This document shows, one piece after another, positions 1 to 7,977 of a stretch of DNA of 64,000 nt. Numbering within the stretch: the stretch's first letter is position 1; each line of letters begins with the position of its first letter. The stretch lies in NCBI RefSeq assembly GCF_018966525.1, contig NZ_CP076607.1, positions 744,001 to 808,000 of the forward strand, in the 5' to 3' direction. The stretch is from Paenibacillus sophorae (lineage in GTDB: Bacteria; Bacillota; Bacilli; Paenibacillales; Paenibacillaceae). Below the pieces are notes generated by a model. The model was given only the letters and a program-made list of their open reading frames with translations. It ran no database searches and was not told where the DNA came from. The position numbers and the translations under genes were made by a program.

Positions 1-1
1 G

Positions 2-646
2 ATGAGCTTGGAGCGCCGCAACCTGCTTCGCGCTTATGGTGCGGAATTGGTTCTGACTCCGGGATCAGAAGGCATGAACGGCGCAGTTAAGAAAGCCGAA
101 GCCATTCTGGCTGAGAATCCGAGCTACTTTGTTGCCGAGCAGTTCAAGAATCCGGCCAACGTGAAGATTCACCGCGAAACGACGGGACCGGAAATCGTGG
201 AAGCGATCGATTCGATCGGCGGGTCGTTGGACGCTTTCATCGCGGGTATTGGCACAGGCGGAACGATTACCGGCGCCGGCGAAGTGCTGAAAGATAAATA
301 TCCGGACATCAAGATTTATGCGGTAGAGCCTGCGGCTTCGCCAATTCTTGCGGGCGGCAAACCGGGACCTCATAAAATTCAAGGTATCGGAGCCAACTTT
401 ATCCCTGATATTCTGAATCAAAATGTTTACGATGAAATTATTCATGTTGAAAATGACGAAGCGTTTGATACAGCGCGCCGTGTAGCGAAAGAAGAGGGAA
501 TCCTGTCCGGTATTTCTTCGGGAGCGGCGATTTTTGCAGCGATCAAAGTGGCTAAAGAACTGGGCGCTGGCAAACGCGTGGTTGCAATCGTTCCGAGTAA
601 CGGCGAACGTTACCTCAGCACACCGCTGTACAACTACGAAGCTTAA
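2..646 (+). CDS. cysK: Cysteine synthase A, O-acetylserine (thiol)-lyase; 5' end outside window
   Basis: PLP enzyme that makes cysteine from O-acetylserine and sulfide. Only the last 214 residues are present; the family is about 305-310 residues, so roughly the first 95, including the PLP lysine, lie upstream of the window. The in-frame ATG at base 2 is an internal methionine (MSLERRNLL), not the start. Visible family marks are the glycine-rich phosphate-binding loop GIGTGGTITG, the segment EPAASPILAGG, and the C-terminal GISSGAA block. It ends in TAA and is followed by a terminator-like hairpin, so it is probably transcribed separately from the folate operon. cysK also precedes the pab operon in B. 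subtilis. Confidence 0.95.
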   Translation: MSLERRNLLRAYGAELVLTPGSEGMNGAVKKAEAILAENPSYFVAEQFKNPANVKIHRETTGPEIVEAIDSIGGSLDAFIAGIGTGGTITGAGEVLKDKYPDIKIYAVEPAASPILAGGKPGPHKIQGIGANFIPDILNQNVYDEIIHVENDEAFDTARRVAKEEGILSGISSGAAIFAAIKVAKELGAGKRVVAIVPSNGERYLSTPLYNYEA

Positions 647-683
647 ACCCTATTCTTTTAGAATAATACTATAATTGTACGAA

Positions 684-729
684 AAAGAGCCTTGGACTTC
701 CGCCTTTGAGCGGTTGTTAAAGGCTTTTT
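684..729 (+). terminator. Probable Rho-independent terminator after cysK
   Basis: AGCCTT near 688 can pair with AAGGCT at about 720, followed by TTTTT. The stem is short and its loop long, so this is a moderate call. Confidence 0.4.
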
Positions 730-916
730 GCGTTGTGCATAAGCTTTTACGAGGATGGAGGAAGCCGTTTCTTATTGCATTTCGGTAGAGCCTGGCTGAG
801 TAATCCTCTTATTCCAGGCAAAAATAAGCGCTACTTTTCGGATAGACTTTTCAAAATTGCTGAAAATAAAGTATACTGACAGGCAAATAGCTATTGAGGC
901 GTTTAGGAGGATGAAC

Positions 917-2533
917 TTGGAGATCGTTACGGGTTGGAAGGAATGGGAGCAGTGGGCCGGCGAAGGCTGGAATATCCTGCCTCTGATCATACGATCGCAG
1001 CGTTGCCCGGTCGGACTTCCCCGCTCTTGGAAAAAGGCGTGGGGAATGGCATCGCCTTATTCCGTAGTGCTGGAAAGTGGAAAGGCAGGGCGCTACACGT
1101 ACGTCGGACTTCGCCCTTCTTCCGTGCTGACAGGCAAGGATATCCATGCCAAGGTACAGCGGATTTCCGCCGGAAGTGGGGCAGAAGCGGACAGTGCGGC
1201 CGGAGATGGGGCCGAGGCGCTGGAAGGCGCGCCGCTTGAGGTGCTGCGCGAATGGATGGCGCCTTTTAAAGCACCCCGGCTGGATGATTCCGGGCTTCCG
1301 CCGTTCACGGGGGGCTGTGTCGGCTTCCTGTCGTACGATGTGGTCCGCTCGCTTGAACGGCTGCCTTCTACCTCGGAGGATCATCCGGGATTCCCTGATT
1401 ATCTCTGGATGCGGCTGGATGAGATGTGGATCTACGACCACGAGAAAGAGCAGCTGTATTGCGCGATGCATACTTCGATCTCAGCCAACGTCTCCCCTGC
1501 AGAAATTAAAGCGCTCTATGAAGAGACGTTGGGGAAAGCAGAGGAGATGCTGAAGCAGTGGCGGCATATGTGCGAAGCGGCGGAAGCTGCTGAGGAAGCT
1601 GAATCGGACACTTCCAGTGTTCCGGATATCCCCGCGGCAGCCGAATCCGGTGAATGGCCGGGGATGTTCTCGGCATTTACAAGAGAGAAGTTCCAGCAGG
1701 CCGTGCTGGATATCCAGGAATACATCCGCCAAGGCGATGTATTCCAGGTAAATTTGTCGCTGCGCCAGGAAGCAGCGCTTACCTCCTCGCCGGAGGCGGT
1801 GTACGAGTGGCTGCGCAGGCTCAACCCGTCCCCGTACATGGGGCTGCTGCGCTCGCCCGGCTTCGCGCTGTCCAGCGCTTCGCCGGAACTGTTGGTCAAG
1901 CTGCATGGGGACAAGGTGAGCGCGCGGCCGATCGCCGGCACCCGGCGCCGGGGCCTGACTCCCGCGGAGGACGCCGCCATGGAGGCGGAGCTGCGCGAGA
2001 GCGCCAAAGAGACGGCCGAGCACATTATGCTCGTCGATCTGGAGCGCAACGACATCGGCCGCGTCTCCGCTTATGGTACGGTCAACGTACCGGAGCTCAT
2101 GACGGTGGAACGCTACTCGCATGTCATGCACCTGGTTTCCCAGGTCAACGGGCGGATTGCGGAGGGCAAGGATGCCTACGATGTGATCGCGTCCCTGTTT
2201 CCAGGGGGGACAATTACCGGTGCGCCGAAGGTAAGGACGATGGAGATCATTGAGGAATTGGAACCTGTCCGGCGCGGTCCGTATACCGGTTCGATGGGCT
2301 GGATTGACTATGGCGGCAATATGGAATTAAATATTATTATACGAACGTTAGTTGTAAAGGACGGAACGGGCTATATTCAGACGGGCGCGGGAATCGTGAT
2401 CGACTCCGATCCTTACCGTGAATACCGGGAATGCCACAATAAAGCCAAGGCCATCGTAAAAGCGGTTCTTTGCAGTGAATCCATGAGGGAATCGCAGCCT
2501 GGCGGCGGCGCGGAGGGAGCAAAACAAACATGA
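917..2533 (+). CDS. pabB: Aminodeoxychorismate synthase component I
   Basis: Converts chorismate plus ammonia to 4-amino-4-deoxychorismate, the first committed step to p-aminobenzoate. The start is read as TTG at 917, because AGGAGG (905-910) lies 6 nt before it, while the ATG at 911 touches the SD. A possible -10 (TATACT, 872-877) lies just upstream. The N-terminal domain covers about residues 20-180. The chorismate-binding domain follows, with PIAGTRRRG, DLERNDIGRV and FPGGTITGAPKVRTMEI. The first motif has Ala where E. coli PabB has its catalytic Lys (PIKGT); Bacillus-type PabB proteins also have Ala, as I recall. An acidic, Ala-rich linker of about 40 residues separates the domains. The stop overlaps pabA by 4 bp (ATGA), implying translational coupling. 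TrpE is the alternative, but the pab/fol neighbours argue for PabB. Confidence 0.92.
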   Translation: MEIVTGWKEWEQWAGEGWNILPLIIRSQRCPVGLPRSWKKAWGMASPYSVVLESGKAGRYTYVGLRPSSVLTGKDIHAKVQRISAGSGAEADSAAGDGAEALEGAPLEVLREWMAPFKAPRLDDSGLPPFTGGCVGFLSYDVVRSLERLPSTSEDHPGFPDYLWMRLDEMWIYDHEKEQLYCAMHTSISANVSPAEIKALYEETLGKAEEMLKQWRHMCEAAEAAEEAESDTSSVPDIPAAAESGEWPGMFSAFTREKFQQAVLDIQEYIRQGDVFQVNLSLRQEAALTSSPEAVYEWLRRLNPSPYMGLLRSPGFALSSASPELLVKLHGDKVSARPIAGTRRRGLTPAEDAAMEAELRESAKETAEHIMLVDLERNDIGRVSAYGTVNVPELMTVERYSHVMHLVSQVNGRIAEGKDAYDVIASLFPGGTITGAPKVRTMEIIEELEPVRRGPYTGSMGWIDYGGNMELNIIIRTLVVKDGTGYIQTGAGIVIDSDPYREYRECHNKAKAIVKAVLCSESMRESQPGGGAEGAKQT

Positions 2534-3111
2534 TTTTGGTTATCGACAACTATGACTCTTTTACGTATAATCTCGTACAGTATTTGGGGGAACTTGGTGA
2601 AGAGGTCAAGGTTTATCGCAACGACGAAATCAGCATCGAACAGATTGAACAGCTGGCGCCGGATCATATCCTGATCTCTCCGGGACCGTGTACGCCGAAT
2701 GAGGCGGGCATCAGTCTCGAACTGATCAACCATTTTAAAGGAGTGATCCCGATCTTCGGTGTGTGCCTCGGCCATCAGGCGATCGGACAGGCATTCGGCG
2801 GCAATGTTATTCGCGCAGAGCGGCTGATGCATGGCAAAACCTCGCCGATCCATCATAAAGGCGGTTCTGTCTTTGAAGGACTGGAATCACCGTTTACGGC
2901 GACCCGGTACCATTCCCTGCTAGTGGAGCGCGAGAGCTTGCCTGACTGCCTGGAAATCACCGCTGAAACGGCGGAAGGTGAAATTATGGGACTCCGCCAC
3001 AAGGAATATCCGATTGAGGGCGTCCAGTTCCATCCGGAGTCGATTATTACCGATCACGGCCATACGATGCTCCGCAATTTCCTGAAGCGAAAAGCCGGAA
3101 AGACAGTATGA
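2530..3111 (+). CDS. pabA: Aminodeoxychorismate/anthranilate synthase glutaminase subunit
   Basis: Class I glutamine amidotransferase of 193 residues that supplies ammonia to PabB; in Bacillus the same subunit also serves TrpE. The nucleophile is Cys79 in GVCLGHQ, and the other triad members are His168 and Glu170 in QFHPESI. The N-terminus MILVIDNYDSFTYN is typical of the family. It overlaps pabB and pabC by 4 bp on each side (ATGA), so the three genes form a coupled cassette. Confidence 0.95.
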   Translation: MILVIDNYDSFTYNLVQYLGELGEEVKVYRNDEISIEQIEQLAPDHILISPGPCTPNEAGISLELINHFKGVIPIFGVCLGHQAIGQAFGGNVIRAERLMHGKTSPIHHKGGSVFEGLESPFTATRYHSLLVERESLPDCLEITAETAEGEIMGLRHKEYPIEGVQFHPESIITDHGHTMLRNFLKRKAGKTV

Positions 3112-3989
3112 ATTATATAGGAGTTAATGGCGGCGTCGTAGACGCCGGAGATGCCGTGGTTTCCGTCAGGGATCACGGCTTTTTGTATGGCATCGGACTG
3201 TTCGAGACGTTCCGGACGTACGGAGGCAGGCCGTTTTTGCTGGAACGCCACTTAAAGCGCATGGTGGAGGGATGCATTCAGCTCGGCATTCCTTATAAGC
3301 CCGACCCTGTCGGCCTAACGGAATGGATCGCGGAGCTGATGAAGCGCAACGGGCTGCAAGAAGCCTACATTCGTTACACTGTAACCGCCGGCGAGGATGT
3401 TCTCGGCCTTCCGGCGGGAGACTATACTCGTCCGAATCAGGTGCTGTTCGCCAAAGCGCTGCCGCCGCGCCCTATCGAATTGGATACAGAGGGGAAAGAA
3501 CTTCAACTGCTCAAGCTGCGCCGGAATACGCCGGAAGGCCTGGTACGGTTCAAGTCGCTACATTATATGAACAATATTTTGGCCAAAAGAGAGCTGTCAC
3601 TGCACCCGTCCGCTGCCCGTGGCGCTGAAGGGCTGATGTTAACCGAGCGCGGCGAAGTGGCGGAAGGCATTGTCAGCAATGTGTTCTTTGTACAAGCAGG
3701 GCGTTTGTTCACACCGGATGAGTCGACCGGCCTACTGCCGGGAATTACCCGGGAAATGGTGATGCAGCTTGCGCGAAGCGAAGGTCTTAAAGGCCAAACC
3801 GGATTATACCCTTGGGAGACGCTGAGGGGGGCGGAAGAAATTTTTTTGACCAATTCGATTCAGGAGATTGTGCCTGTGACGATTCTATGGGAAGAGAATG
3901 AACGGACGGTAGTCGGAAGCGGGTCGGCGGGTCCCGTCACTTCCATGCTTCTAAAGAAATACAGACAGAGAGCGGGAGTAGAGCAATGA
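3108..3989 (+). CDS. pabC: Aminodeoxychorismate lyase
   Basis: Fold-type IV PLP enzyme of 293 residues that splits aminodeoxychorismate into p-aminobenzoate and pyruvate. Lys149 in the VRFKSLHYMNN context is the expected Schiff-base lysine. The segment LTERGEVAEGIVSNVFF and the GLLPGITR loop match the aminotransferase IV family. Branched-chain and D-amino-acid aminotransferases share this fold; position between pabA and folP settles the assignment. The start overlaps the pabA stop, and the end overlaps folP by 4 bp. Confidence 0.93.
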   Translation: MNYIGVNGGVVDAGDAVVSVRDHGFLYGIGLFETFRTYGGRPFLLERHLKRMVEGCIQLGIPYKPDPVGLTEWIAELMKRNGLQEAYIRYTVTAGEDVLGLPAGDYTRPNQVLFAKALPPRPIELDTEGKELQLLKLRRNTPEGLVRFKSLHYMNNILAKRELSLHPSAARGAEGLMLTERGEVAEGIVSNVFFVQAGRLFTPDESTGLLPGITREMVMQLARSEGLKGQTGLYPWETLRGAEEIFLTNSIQEIVPVTILWEENERTVVGSGSAGPVTSMLLKKYRQRAGVEQ

Positions 3990-4831
3990 AGCCTATATTG
4001 TATACGCGAAAATATACCAGCGGTCCTATGGAGCTTACCTTAGGCACGCGGACATTGATTATGGGCATCCTAAATGTGACGCCCGATTCGTTCTCTGATG
4101 GCGGATTATGGGACAAGCCCGAAGCTGCCGTTCAGCATGCCTTGCAGATGGCGGAGGAGGGCGCCGACATTATCGATATTGGAGGCGAATCGACGCGTCC
4201 CGGTCACGAACCGGTGAGCGCTGATGAGGAGCTATCACGTATTCTTCCCGTTATTGAGGCAATTCACTGCGCTGCACCGCAAATTCCGCTATCGATCGAC
4301 ACATATAAGGCGGAGGTGGCGAAGCAGGCGATTGCCGCCGGAGCGCATATCATCAACGATATCTGGGGCTGCAAGGCCGATCCTCTCATGGCAAAGGTTG
4401 CCGCTGAAGCCGAATGTCCGATTATTTTGATGCATAACAGAAAAGACAGGGATTACACCGATTTGCAAGCTGATATGATCGCAGATCTGCGTGAGAGCAT
4501 CGATTTAGCCTTACAGGCTGGAGTTCGGACAGAGCATATCATTCTCGATCCCGGCATCGGATTTGCCAAGGATTATCATGAGAATTTGCGGGCAATGATG
4601 TCGCTGGACGCATTAACGGAGCTCGGCTATCCGGTGCTGCTCGCCACATCGCGCAAACGTTTTATCCGCACAGCGCTTGACCTGCCGGTAGACGATGTTG
4701 TCGAAGGTACGGCGGCAACCGTAGCTTTTGGCATCGCCCAGGGATGTCAGATTGTGCGCGTACATGATGTGCGGCTGATAAAGCGGACGGTTACGATGTG
4801 CGACGCCATGCTCTACTCCGGTGTTAAATAA
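3986..4831 (+). CDS. folP: Dihydropteroate synthase
   Basis: Condenses p-aminobenzoate with 6-hydroxymethyl-dihydropterin pyrophosphate; the sulfonamide target. A TIM-barrel protein of 281 residues with ILNVTPDSFSDGG near the N-terminus, GADIIDIGGESTRPG, SIDTYKAEVA, an ND(I)WG loop and the C-terminal LATSRKRFI substrate-binding segment. It begins with an ATGA overlap at the pabC stop. It is followed 18 bp later by folB. Confidence 0.96.
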   Translation: MKPILYTRKYTSGPMELTLGTRTLIMGILNVTPDSFSDGGLWDKPEAAVQHALQMAEEGADIIDIGGESTRPGHEPVSADEELSRILPVIEAIHCAAPQIPLSIDTYKAEVAKQAIAAGAHIINDIWGCKADPLMAKVAAEAECPIILMHNRKDRDYTDLQADMIADLRESIDLALQAGVRTEHIILDPGIGFAKDYHENLRAMMSLDALTELGYPVLLATSRKRFIRTALDLPVDDVVEGTAATVAFGIAQGCQIVRVHDVRLIKRTVTMCDAMLYSGVK

Positions 4832-4849
4832 TGAAAGGTGGCATCGACC

Positions 4850-5212
4850 ATGGACAAAATGAAGCTTCACCGCATGGAATACTACGGCTATCACGGCGTT
4901 TTTGAAGAGGAGCGCAGGCTGGGCCAGCGTTATTACATTGATCTGGAGTTCGAACTTGACTTAAGCCGAGCGGGTCGAAGCGACGATCTGCAGCAGACGG
5001 TAAACTACGCCGAAGCGCATGCTCTGGTTAAAAATATTGTCGAACAGGAGTCCTATAAGCTGATTGAAGCTTTGGGTGAACGTATTGCATCTGCGATACT
5101 TCACACTTATACTATTATCAACGCGGTAACTGTGAAGGTGACCAAACCGCATCCGCCGTTCGACGTTCATTTCCAGGGAGTGACCGTAGAACTGCATAGA
5201 GCGAGAAAGTGA
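4850..5212 (+). CDS. folB: Dihydroneopterin aldolase
   Basis: Cleaves 7,8-dihydroneopterin to 6-hydroxymethyl-dihydropterin and glycolaldehyde. The start is taken as ATG 4850 (MDKMKLHRMEYYGYHG), 8 nt after AAAGGTGG; an in-frame GTG at 4838 would touch the SD. This gives 120 residues, the usual size. GVFEEER near residue 20, VNYAEAH near 54 and VTKPHPP near 100 hold the expected Glu, Tyr and Lys active-site positions. The protein normally forms an octamer. It lies between folP and folK in the folate operon. Confidence 0.95.
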   Translation: MDKMKLHRMEYYGYHGVFEEERRLGQRYYIDLEFELDLSRAGRSDDLQQTVNYAEAHALVKNIVEQESYKLIEALGERIASAILHTYTIINAVTVKVTKPHPPFDVHFQGVTVELHRARK

Positions 5213-5222
5213 GAACCGATCT

Positions 5223-5771
5223 ATGAGTAATCATTCCACCTCTGAGCAGTCAGAGGCTTATATTGCTTTAGGGGCGAATTTGGGGGATCGCGAGAAAAGT
5301 CTTAATGATGCCCTTACCCTGCTTAATGCTCATGCCGATATTGAAGTCTTGCGCTGTTCCGGCGTATACGAGACCGAGCCTGTCGGTTATGCAGACCAAC
5401 CGAATTTTTTAAATATGGCAGCGGCTGTGCGCACCTCGCTGATGCCTGAAGCGCTGCTGAATGTGATGCTGGAGATTGAGGACCGGCTGGGGCGGGTGAG
5501 GACTATACGTAACGGCCCCCGGACGGTAGATTTGGATTTGCTGTGGATGGATGGAAAGGTACTGGACACTCCGCATTTGATTCTGCCGCATCCCCGTATG
5601 CAGGAACGCGCATTCGTGCTTTTTCCGCTCCGCGATATTGTGCCGCAAGATGAACCGTCCGGCCTACTGGAGTTGATGACGAAAGCGCTGGGCAAGTTAG
5701 ACGGAAGGGAAGGAATCAAGTTGTGGACAACAAGCGTATGGGAAGACGGATCCGGGCATTCCGCAAGCTAA
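5223..5771 (+). CDS. folK: 2-amino-4-hydroxy-6-hydroxymethyldihydropteridine pyrophosphokinase (HPPK)
   Basis: Transfers pyrophosphate from ATP to 6-hydroxymethyl-dihydropterin, making the FolP substrate. It has 182 residues, with ALGANLGDREKSL at the N-terminus, YETEPVGYADQPNFLN, RNGPRTVDLDLLW (Mg-binding Asp pair) and the LPHPRMQERAFVL block. It starts 10 bp after folB. Its last 49 bp overlap the next gene, a small HTH protein. Confidence 0.95.
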   Translation: MSNHSTSEQSEAYIALGANLGDREKSLNDALTLLNAHADIEVLRCSGVYETEPVGYADQPNFLNMAAAVRTSLMPEALLNVMLEIEDRLGRVRTIRNGPRTVDLDLLWMDGKVLDTPHLILPHPRMQERAFVLFPLRDIVPQDEPSGLLELMTKALGKLDGREGIKLWTTSVWEDGSGHSAS

Positions 5772-5935
5772 AAGGCTATACACAGGAGGAACTGGCGGAC
5801 CGCGCGGGCATTTCACTCGCTGTGCTTGGGGCGGTAGAGCGGGGCAACCGATGCTTGGAAGATCAAATTTTAGATAAAATTGCGATAGTTTTGGAGGTCG
5901 GGGTCAAGGAATTGACCGACTCATCCTCAATATAA
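5723..5935 (+). CDS. Small Xre-type helix-turn-helix protein (YazB-like)
   Basis: A 70-residue protein made of a single HTH_3/Xre domain: RIRAFRKLKGYTQEELADRAG then ISLAVLGAVERGNR, the second part being the recognition helix. The GTG at 5723 is 8 nt after AAGGAA; an in-frame ATG at 5738 is possible. It overlaps the folK 3' end in another frame and is followed by dusB. B. subtilis has yazB in the same place. Target and role are unknown; position suggests a local or accessory regulator of the folate operon. Confidence 0.85.
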   Translation: MDNKRMGRRIRAFRKLKGYTQEELADRAGISLAVLGAVERGNRCLEDQILDKIAIVLEVGVKELTDSSSI

Positions 5936-5950
5936 AAGGAAGTGAACAGC

Positions 5951-6973
5951 ATGCTTAAAATAGGCAACATCGAAATGAAAAATCAGGTTGTGCTTGCTCC
6001 TATGGCCGGCGTATGCAACCCGGCTTTCCGGCTTATCGCCAAGGAGTTCGGGACGGGCCTCGTCTGCGCCGAAATGGTAAGCGACAAGGCGATTGTGCAC
6101 GGCAACAAGCGAACGCGCGAAATGCTGTTTGTCGATGATCGGGAGAAACCGCTCAGCCTGCAAATTTTTGGCGGGGACCGCGAGTCGCTGGTGGAAGCGG
6201 CAAAGGTAGTCGATAAAGAAACGAACGCCGATATCATTGATATCAACATGGGCTGTCCGGTGCCGAAGGTTACAAAATGCGACGCTGGAGCGCGCTGGCT
6301 GCTTGAGCCTGACAAAATATACGAAATGGTCTCCGCAGTGGTCGACGCCGTCGATAAGCCGGTTACCGTCAAAATGCGGATCGGCTGGGATAGCGAGCAT
6401 ATTTTCGTCGTGGATAACGCGCGCGCGGTGGAACGGGCCGGAGGCCAAGCCATCAGTGTGCACGGCCGCACCCGCGAGCAGCTATACACCGGTCATGCCG
6501 ATTGGAGTTACATCCGCCAGGCTAAGGAAGCGGTCTCGATTCCGGTTATCGGCAACGGCGATGTACAGACGCCGCAGGATGCCCGGGCTATGCTCGATCA
6601 GACCGGATGCGACGGCGTGATGATTGGGCGGGGTGCGCTCGGCAATCCGTGGATGCTGTACCGTACCGTCCAGTACCTCAGCACCGGAGAACTGCTGCCC
6701 GATCCGTCACCGAAGGAGAAAATCGCGGTCGCCATTTTGCATATGGACCGTCTGGTTGATTTGAAAGGCGAAGCGGTTGCTGTCCGCGAAATGCGCAAGC
6801 ATCTGGCCTGGTATCTGAAAGGTCTGAAAGGCGCCGCCCGCGTAAAAGATGTTATTATGGAAGAAACGAAACGTGACGAAATGGTACGGATTTTAAATGA
6901 TTTTGTCGACCGGGTCTCAGAAGAAGAAACGGGTGATCCGGAGGGCGCTGAAGCGTCCGTTTCCGCGGTATAA
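5951..6973 (+). CDS. dusB: tRNA-dihydrouridine synthase
   Basis: FMN-dependent reduction of uridine to dihydrouridine in tRNA D loops. ATG 5951 follows AAGGA by about 10 nt; the upstream in-frame GTG at 5942 is too near the SD. A 340-residue TIM barrel with LAPMAGVCNPAFR at the FMN site, the catalytic Cys102 in NMGCPVPKV, Lys141 in TVKMRIGW, and IGNGDVQTP / GVMIGRGALGNPW phosphate-binding loops. The last gene of the pab/fol operon, as in B. subtilis (yacF). About 20 C-terminal residues are acidic and low in complexity. Confidence 0.94.
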   Translation: MLKIGNIEMKNQVVLAPMAGVCNPAFRLIAKEFGTGLVCAEMVSDKAIVHGNKRTREMLFVDDREKPLSLQIFGGDRESLVEAAKVVDKETNADIIDINMGCPVPKVTKCDAGARWLLEPDKIYEMVSAVVDAVDKPVTVKMRIGWDSEHIFVVDNARAVERAGGQAISVHGRTREQLYTGHADWSYIRQAKEAVSIPVIGNGDVQTPQDARAMLDQTGCDGVMIGRGALGNPWMLYRTVQYLSTGELLPDPSPKEKIAVAILHMDRLVDLKGEAVAVREMRKHLAWYLKGLKGAARVKDVIMEETKRDEMVRILNDFVDRVSEEETGDPEGAEASVSAV

Positions 6974-7024
6974 CGCCTGCTGTCGCGCTTGATTTGAATC
7001 CACCTGACAATACGAAGGCTGTCA

Positions 7025-7053
7025 TTGACATTTTGTAATGGTTCCCATATAAT
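7025..7053 (+). promoter_or_regulatory. Sigma-A promoter of greA
   Basis: A consensus-perfect pair: TTGACA (7025-7030), 17-bp spacer, TATAAT (7048-7053). Transcription should begin near 7060, about 115 nt before greA. Confidence 0.85.
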
Positions 7054-7175
7054 TTCACAGTATAAATTCGCCGTTCCAAATTTTGAAGCAATGCAGCGAG
7101 GGGTTCTTATCCCTTTGGATTCGCATATAGTTATGGTGTTTTCAATAAATGTATACGACAGGAGAATCGGTTAAG

Positions 7176-7655
7176 ATGAGCGACAAAGAAGTCATTCTCA
7201 CTCCGGATGGTTTGAAACGTCTGGAAGAGGAACTAGAGAACCTCAAATCCGTCAAGCGCCGCGAAGTGGCCGAGCGGATCAAAGTGGCTATCGGGTATGG
7301 AGATATAAGCGAGAACTCGGAGTACGAAGATGCCAAGAATGAACAGGCTTTTATCGAAGGCCGCATCATTACCCTGGAGAAAATGCTCCGCAATGCCCGC
7401 ATCATTAACAGCGATGAAATTGACACCGAGAGCGTCAGTGTCGGAGTAACCGTTACCGTCGAAGATATGGAGTTCGGGGATATCATGGAGTATACGATCG
7501 TCGGGTCGGCCGAATCGGATCCGCTCAATAACAAGATTTCCAACGAAAGCCCTGTGGGCAAAGCAATTATCGGAAAGAAAAAAGGTACTGTCGTCGACGT
7601 CACCGTGCCCGCAGGCGTTATTCAATATAAAATCATTGATATTAAAATGAAATAA
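7176..7655 (+). CDS. greA: Transcription elongation factor GreA
   Basis: Rescues backtracked RNA polymerase by stimulating transcript cleavage. The start is ATG 7176 (MSDKEVILTPDGL), 10 nt after AGGAGA; an upstream in-frame ATG at 7149 lacks an SD. The protein has 159 residues, the normal length. The N-terminal coiled coil (about 1-75) carries the acidic tip GDISENSEYEDAKNEQ that enters the secondary channel. The C-terminal FKBP-like domain follows. It has its own strong promoter and terminator. I recall no greA at this spot in B. subtilis. Confidence 0.95.
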   Translation: MSDKEVILTPDGLKRLEEELENLKSVKRREVAERIKVAIGYGDISENSEYEDAKNEQAFIEGRIITLEKMLRNARIINSDEIDTESVSVGVTVTVEDMEFGDIMEYTIVGSAESDPLNNKISNESPVGKAIIGKKKGTVVDVTVPAGVIQYKIIDIKMK

Positions 7656-7742
7656 GATTGGACCTAAGTAGTCAAGGTCGCATCACACTGCGAAGCCAGC
7701 GAGGATTGATCATACCGGATCATGCAGGCGGGGAACCGTTTG

Positions 7743-7770
7743 AAAAAAGCTTCCTTAGGGAAGCTTTTTT
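7743..7770 (+). terminator. Rho-independent terminator of greA
   Basis: Near-perfect hairpin: AAAAAAGCTTCC, loop TTA(G), GGAAGCTTTTTT. It can act on both strands. Confidence 0.9.
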
Positions 7771-7977
7771 CAGGATATAAGAAAGTATAACTGTGCGCCT
7801 AGCTTTGGCCCTGGATTTCTGGGGGAAACGAACGCCGCAACCGATTATACTGGGTATGACCCGCAATGTAATTATCGTTATATGTTCAAAGGAACGGTAC
7901 TGTCAGAGCGATATGGAGACAGCCGTTTCTTCTTACGTCTAAAGAGGTTCAAATCTGTTTTGAAGGGATGACACGCA
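7771..7977 (+). other. lysS upstream region
   Basis: Together with 7656-7742 this makes 322 bp without a gene between greA and lysS. Apart from the greA terminator I see a TATACT at 7846-7851 without a good -35, and no T-box elements. The lysS SD is GAAGGG near 7961-7966. Confidence 0.4.

Noticed and set aside
917..2533. Anthranilate synthase component I (TrpE)
   Set aside because: Motif PIAGT fits both, but the overlapping pabA, pabC and folP-folB-folK neighbours and Bacillus synteny favour PabB.
7656..7977. Possible T-box before lysS
   Set aside because: No AGTA box, T-box core (TGGNACCGCG) or specifier-loop structure was found.
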